Made by a program: the position numbers and the translations under genes. This document shows, one piece after another, positions 62,205 to 64,000 of a stretch of DNA of 64,000 nucleotides. The stretch is from Bradyrhizobium lablabi (lineage in GTDB: Bacteria; Pseudomonadota; Alphaproteobacteria; Rhizobiales; Xanthobacteraceae). The stretch's first letter is position 1; each line of letters opens with the position of its first letter. The notes beneath the pieces are model-generated. The model was not told the origin of the DNA, ran no database searches, and saw nothing but the letters and a program-made list of their open reading frames with translations. Where the stretch lies: assembly GCF_018129385.1 (NCBI RefSeq), contig NZ_JAFCLN010000013.1, forward strand, positions 1 through 64,000, in the 5' to 3' direction.

Positions 62205-62221
62205 TTAACCAGCTGTTAACC
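62205..62221 (+). promoter_or_regulatory. CtrA-type box before flgB
   Basis: TTAACCAGCTGTTAACC fits TTAA-N7-TTAA exactly, with CC after each half, and lies about 60 bases before the flgB ATG, as expected of a class II flagellar promoter. Confidence 0.75.
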
Positions 62222-62229
62222 ATACAGGC

Positions 62230-62242
62230 GGCAAATATTGCC
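62230..62242. promoter_or_regulatory. GGCAA-N3-TTGCC dyad before flgB
   Basis: GGCAAATATTGCC is a perfect dyad with the same arms as 9677-9689. It is eight bases downstream of the CtrA box, where a bound FlbD-like protein could repress an early promoter. Confidence 0.55.
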
Positions 62243-62281
62243 TACCTCGGGCGTCCCGCTTTGAGGCAGGAGCCGTGAAAG

Positions 62282-62695
62282 ATGGCGATCAACGACCTTT
62301 CGATCCTGTCGGCGCTGCGTACCAAGATGCAGTGGCACCAGGAGCGTCAGCGGGTGCTCGCCGAAAACATCTCCAATTCCGATACGCCCAACTTCAAGCC
62401 GCGCGACCTGATCGAGCCGAAATTCGATTCGAAGGGCACGCAGGTCGGCGGCGCGATCGGGCAACTCGCGATGATGCGCACCAGCGCCAGCCACATCGCG
62501 CCTTCCGGCGGCGCCGGTCAGACGTTCGATCATGATCGCGGCAGGGGCGCCTTTCAGACTCGCCCGGCCGGCAACGCGGTGAATCTCGAGGAGCAGATGC
62601 TGAAAGTCTCCGCCAACCAGATGGACTACGCGGCGGCGACCTCGCTCTACAGCCGCAGCCTCGGGCTGCTCAAGACCGCCATCGGCAAGCGCTGA
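62282..62695 (+). CDS. flgB: Flagellar proximal rod protein FlgB
   Basis: FlgB is part of the proximal rod. The 137-residue product shows SALRTKMQWHQERQRVLAENISNSDTPNFKPRDL and a C-terminal helix VNLEEQMLKVSANQMDYAAATSLYSRSLGLLKTA, both standard. The ATG has a ribosome binding site GGAG upstream. It leads the operon flgB-flgC-fliE-(repeat)-fliQ-fliR. Confidence 0.96.
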   Translation: MAINDLSILSALRTKMQWHQERQRVLAENISNSDTPNFKPRDLIEPKFDSKGTQVGGAIGQLAMMRTSASHIAPSGGAGQTFDHDRGRGAFQTRPAGNAVNLEEQMLKVSANQMDYAAATSLYSRSLGLLKTAIGKR

Positions 62696-62713
62696 GGTTA
62701 AGGAGACTGCACC

Positions 62714-63139
62714 ATGGCCAATGACGTCGGTGATTTCCAGAGGTCGATGAGCATCGCAACGTCAGGCCTGCGCGCGCAGGCCGGGCGGATGCGGGTGATC
62801 TCGGAAAACATTGCTAATGCCGACTCGACGGCGACCACCGCCGGCGGCGATCCCTATCGCCGAAAAATTCCGACCTTCTCCTCCGCGCTCGATCGCTCGC
62901 TCGATGCAAGGACGGTGACGCTGGGGCGGGTCCGCACCGATACGTCGGACTTCCGCGTCAAGCACGAGCCGAGCAATCCGGTAGCGGACGCGGCCGGCAA
63001 CGTGAAGTACCCGAACGTCAATCCGCTGGTCGAAATGACCGACATGCGCGAGGCGCAGCGGTCCTACGAGGCCAATCTCAACATCATCAGCGCGACGCGC
63101 CGGATGATCCAGCGCACGCTCGATATCCTCAGGTCCTGA
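62714..63139 (+). CDS. flgC: Flagellar proximal rod protein FlgC
   Basis: The 141-residue product has the rod signature SIATSGLRAQAGRMRVISENIANADST, the central GGDPYRRKIPTF segment and the C-terminal YPNVNPLVEMTDMREAQRSYEANLNIISATRRMIQRTLDI, all typical of FlgC. AAGGAGA precedes the ATG by nine bases. It is 18 bases after flgB. Confidence 0.97.
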   Translation: MANDVGDFQRSMSIATSGLRAQAGRMRVISENIANADSTATTAGGDPYRRKIPTFSSALDRSLDARTVTLGRVRTDTSDFRVKHEPSNPVADAAGNVKYPNVNPLVEMTDMREAQRSYEANLNIISATRRMIQRTLDILRS

Positions 63140-63156
63140 ACAGGAAGGTCTTTTCG

Positions 63157-63465
63157 ATGGCTTCACCCACGATTGCCGCCAACGCCTATGCCAACCTTGC
63201 CCGCATGGTGGAGTCCGCCGGAAAGGGCGGCGCCACCGAATCCGGCGGCCCGTCCTTCAGCGCGCTCTTGAAGGACGCGATCGGCAGCGTCGCCGATGCC
63301 GGCCGCAAGTCCGACGCCCAGGCCATGTCGATGGCCTCGGGCAAGGCCAACGTGATGGACGTGGTCACCGCGGTGGCGGAGACCGATGTCGCCGTCTCGA
63401 CGCTGGTCTCGGTGCGCGACCGGGTGATCCAGTCCTACGAAGACATCATGCGGATGCCGATTTGA
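63157..63465 (+). CDS. fliE: Flagellar hook-basal body protein FliE
   Basis: FliE connects the MS ring to the rod. The 102-residue product carries SFSALLKDAIGSVADAGRKSDAQAMSMASGKANVMDVVTAVAETDVAVSTLVSVRDRVIQSYEDIMRMPI in character, with the FliE C-terminal ending. It is 17 bases after flgC. A dispersed repeat follows directly. Confidence 0.95.
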   Translation: MASPTIAANAYANLARMVESAGKGGATESGGPSFSALLKDAIGSVADAGRKSDAQAMSMASGKANVMDVVTAVAETDVAVSTLVSVRDRVIQSYEDIMRMPI

Positions 63466-63470
63466 TTTTT

Positions 63471-63570
63471 CGTCATTCCGGGGCGCGCGAAGCGCGAGCC
63501 CGGAATCCATAACCACGATCGGGAGTATGGATTCCGGGCCTGCGCCAAGAGGCGCATCCCGGAATGACGA
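63471..63570. repeat. CGTCATTCCGGG-type palindromic repeat inside a flagellar operon
   Basis: The ends CGTCATTCCGGG and CCCGGAATGACG pair, and GCCCGGAATCCATA pairs with TATGGATTCCGGGC further in. It lies between fliE and fliQ. Confidence 0.88.
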
Positions 63571-63590
63571 CAGTGAGAAGGAAGCGTGAA

Positions 63591-63854
63591 ATGACCGGTG
63601 CTGAAACCCTCGACGTCGCCCGCGACGCGATCTGGACCATTGTCGTGGTGTCGGCGCCGCTGATGGTGGTCGGCCTCGTGGTCGGCGTCGTGGTGTCGCT
63701 GTTCCAGGCGCTGACGCAGATCCAGGAGCAGACGCTGATCTACGTGCCGAAAATCCTGGCGATCTTCGTGACATTATTATTGGCGCTGCCGTTCATGGCT
63801 GACTCCATGCACGCCCACATGATGCGGATATCGTCGCGAATCATCGGCGGATGA
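63591..63854 (+). CDS. fliQ: Flagellar export gate protein FliQ
   Basis: The 87-residue product has two membrane helices (TIVVVSAPLMVVGLVVGVVVSLFQALTQIQEQTL and VPKILAIFVTLLLALPFMADSM) with the conserved Q-A-x-T-Q-I-x-E-Q-T-L loop of FliQ. The ATG at 63591 is used since the upstream in-frame ATG at 63564 lies in the repeat. GAAGG lies just upstream. Confidence 0.95.
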   Translation: MTGAETLDVARDAIWTIVVVSAPLMVVGLVVGVVVSLFQALTQIQEQTLIYVPKILAIFVTLLLALPFMADSMHAHMMRISSRIIGG

Positions 63855-63871
63855 TGCACTGTCCATGAGTC

Positions 63872-64000
63872 ATGCGCGTCGATATCTCATTCCTGCCGGC
63901 GCTCGCCGCGACCTTCATGCTGGTATTCGCCCGCATCGGCGCGATGGTGATGCTGCTGCCGGGGTTCGGCGAGACCAATATCCCGGTCCGGGTAAAACTC
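63872..64000 (+). CDS. fliR: Flagellar export gate protein FliR, 5' part only
   Basis: The first 43 residues (MRVDISFLPALAATFMLVFARIG then AMVMLLPGFGETNIPVRVKL) match the start of FliR, including the hydrophobic first helix and the PGFGE..IPxRV(K/R) segment. The frame is open at the window edge. It starts 17 bases after fliQ, as expected for fliQ-fliR. Confidence 0.88.
   Translation, partial: MRVDISFLPALAATFMLVFARIGAMVMLLPGFGETNIPVRVKL

Larger units (their letters stand above)
61895..62281. promoter_or_regulatory. Intergenic region between divergent fliO and flgB operons
   Basis: No gene is supported. It holds a perfect CtrA box at 62205-62221, a GGCAA-N3-TTGCC dyad at 62230-62242 and a single TTAACC-like half-site around 62106-62111 facing fliO. 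Confidence 0.6.

Overview
The window is high-GC DNA from an alphaproteobacterium, most probably Bradyrhizobium or a close relative. Evidence for this is the Caulobacter-type flagellar gene set (FliX, FlbT, FlaF), CtrA-like TTAA-N7-TTAA boxes, a DksA with a degenerate zinc site, a DUF1127 protein, and several families of intergenic palindromic repeats typical of that group. The assignment is by inspection only. No rRNA, tRNA, CRISPR array, prophage or insertion sequence was seen.

Layout. 1-9700: a composite repeat, an exported S9 peptidase, small membrane proteins, a YdcF-type protein, a MocR-type regulator, DUF1127, UspA, a SixA-type phosphatase, an FAD oxidoreductase and an exported MsrB. 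9700-20230: flagellar block 1 with flgE-flgK-flgL, flbT, flaF, two small flagellum-linked genes, the leftward flgI-flgJ-flgN operon and divergent fliX. 20230-25130: HxlR regulator and its NAD(P)-binding neighbour, dksA, a hydratase, a long repeat region, vapBC and a small secreted protein. 25130-35730: flagellar block 2 with leftward flgF-flgG-flgA-flgH and rightward fliL-fliM-DUF6468-motE-like plus a 1223-residue TPR protein. 35800-60100: non-flagellar genes, namely an EmrAB-type efflux pair with its MarR regulator, a sugar-type ABC importer, AraC regulator, amidase, potassium channel, Ca2+/H+ exchanger, membrane spermidine-synthase-like protein, OpgC, a SAM/cyclase/ATPase/TPR protein, an aminotransferase-HAD-VOC operon and a serine hydrolase. 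60168-64000: flagellar block 3 with leftward fliO-fliP and rightward flgB-flgC-fliE-fliQ-fliR, cut off by the window edge.

How the genes work together. The three blocks give most of the basal body, rod, rings, hook, junction, part of the export gate and the C-ring protein FliM. Regulatory sites read from the sequence fit the Caulobacter scheme. CtrA-like boxes sit before the early genes (flgB operon, fliX/flgI, and a weaker one by flbT/flaF). Sigma-54 -24/-12 promoters sit before the late hook and rod operons (flgE, flgF). A recurring dyad, GGCA(A/G)-N3-TTGCC, lies near both kinds and may be the site of an FlbD-like activator, with FliX as its partner.

The most interesting observations are: (i) a 105-residue module shared between the hook protein FlgE and the junction protein FlgL; (ii) the large periplasmic TPR protein closing the fliL-fliM-motE operon; (iii) a FliM with a 68-residue N-terminal extension before its usual first motif; (iv) two near-operator structures, a 22-bp-phased repeat at the MarR gene and a hairpin over the MocR ribosome binding site; and (v) a long composite repeat present twice in inverted orientation.
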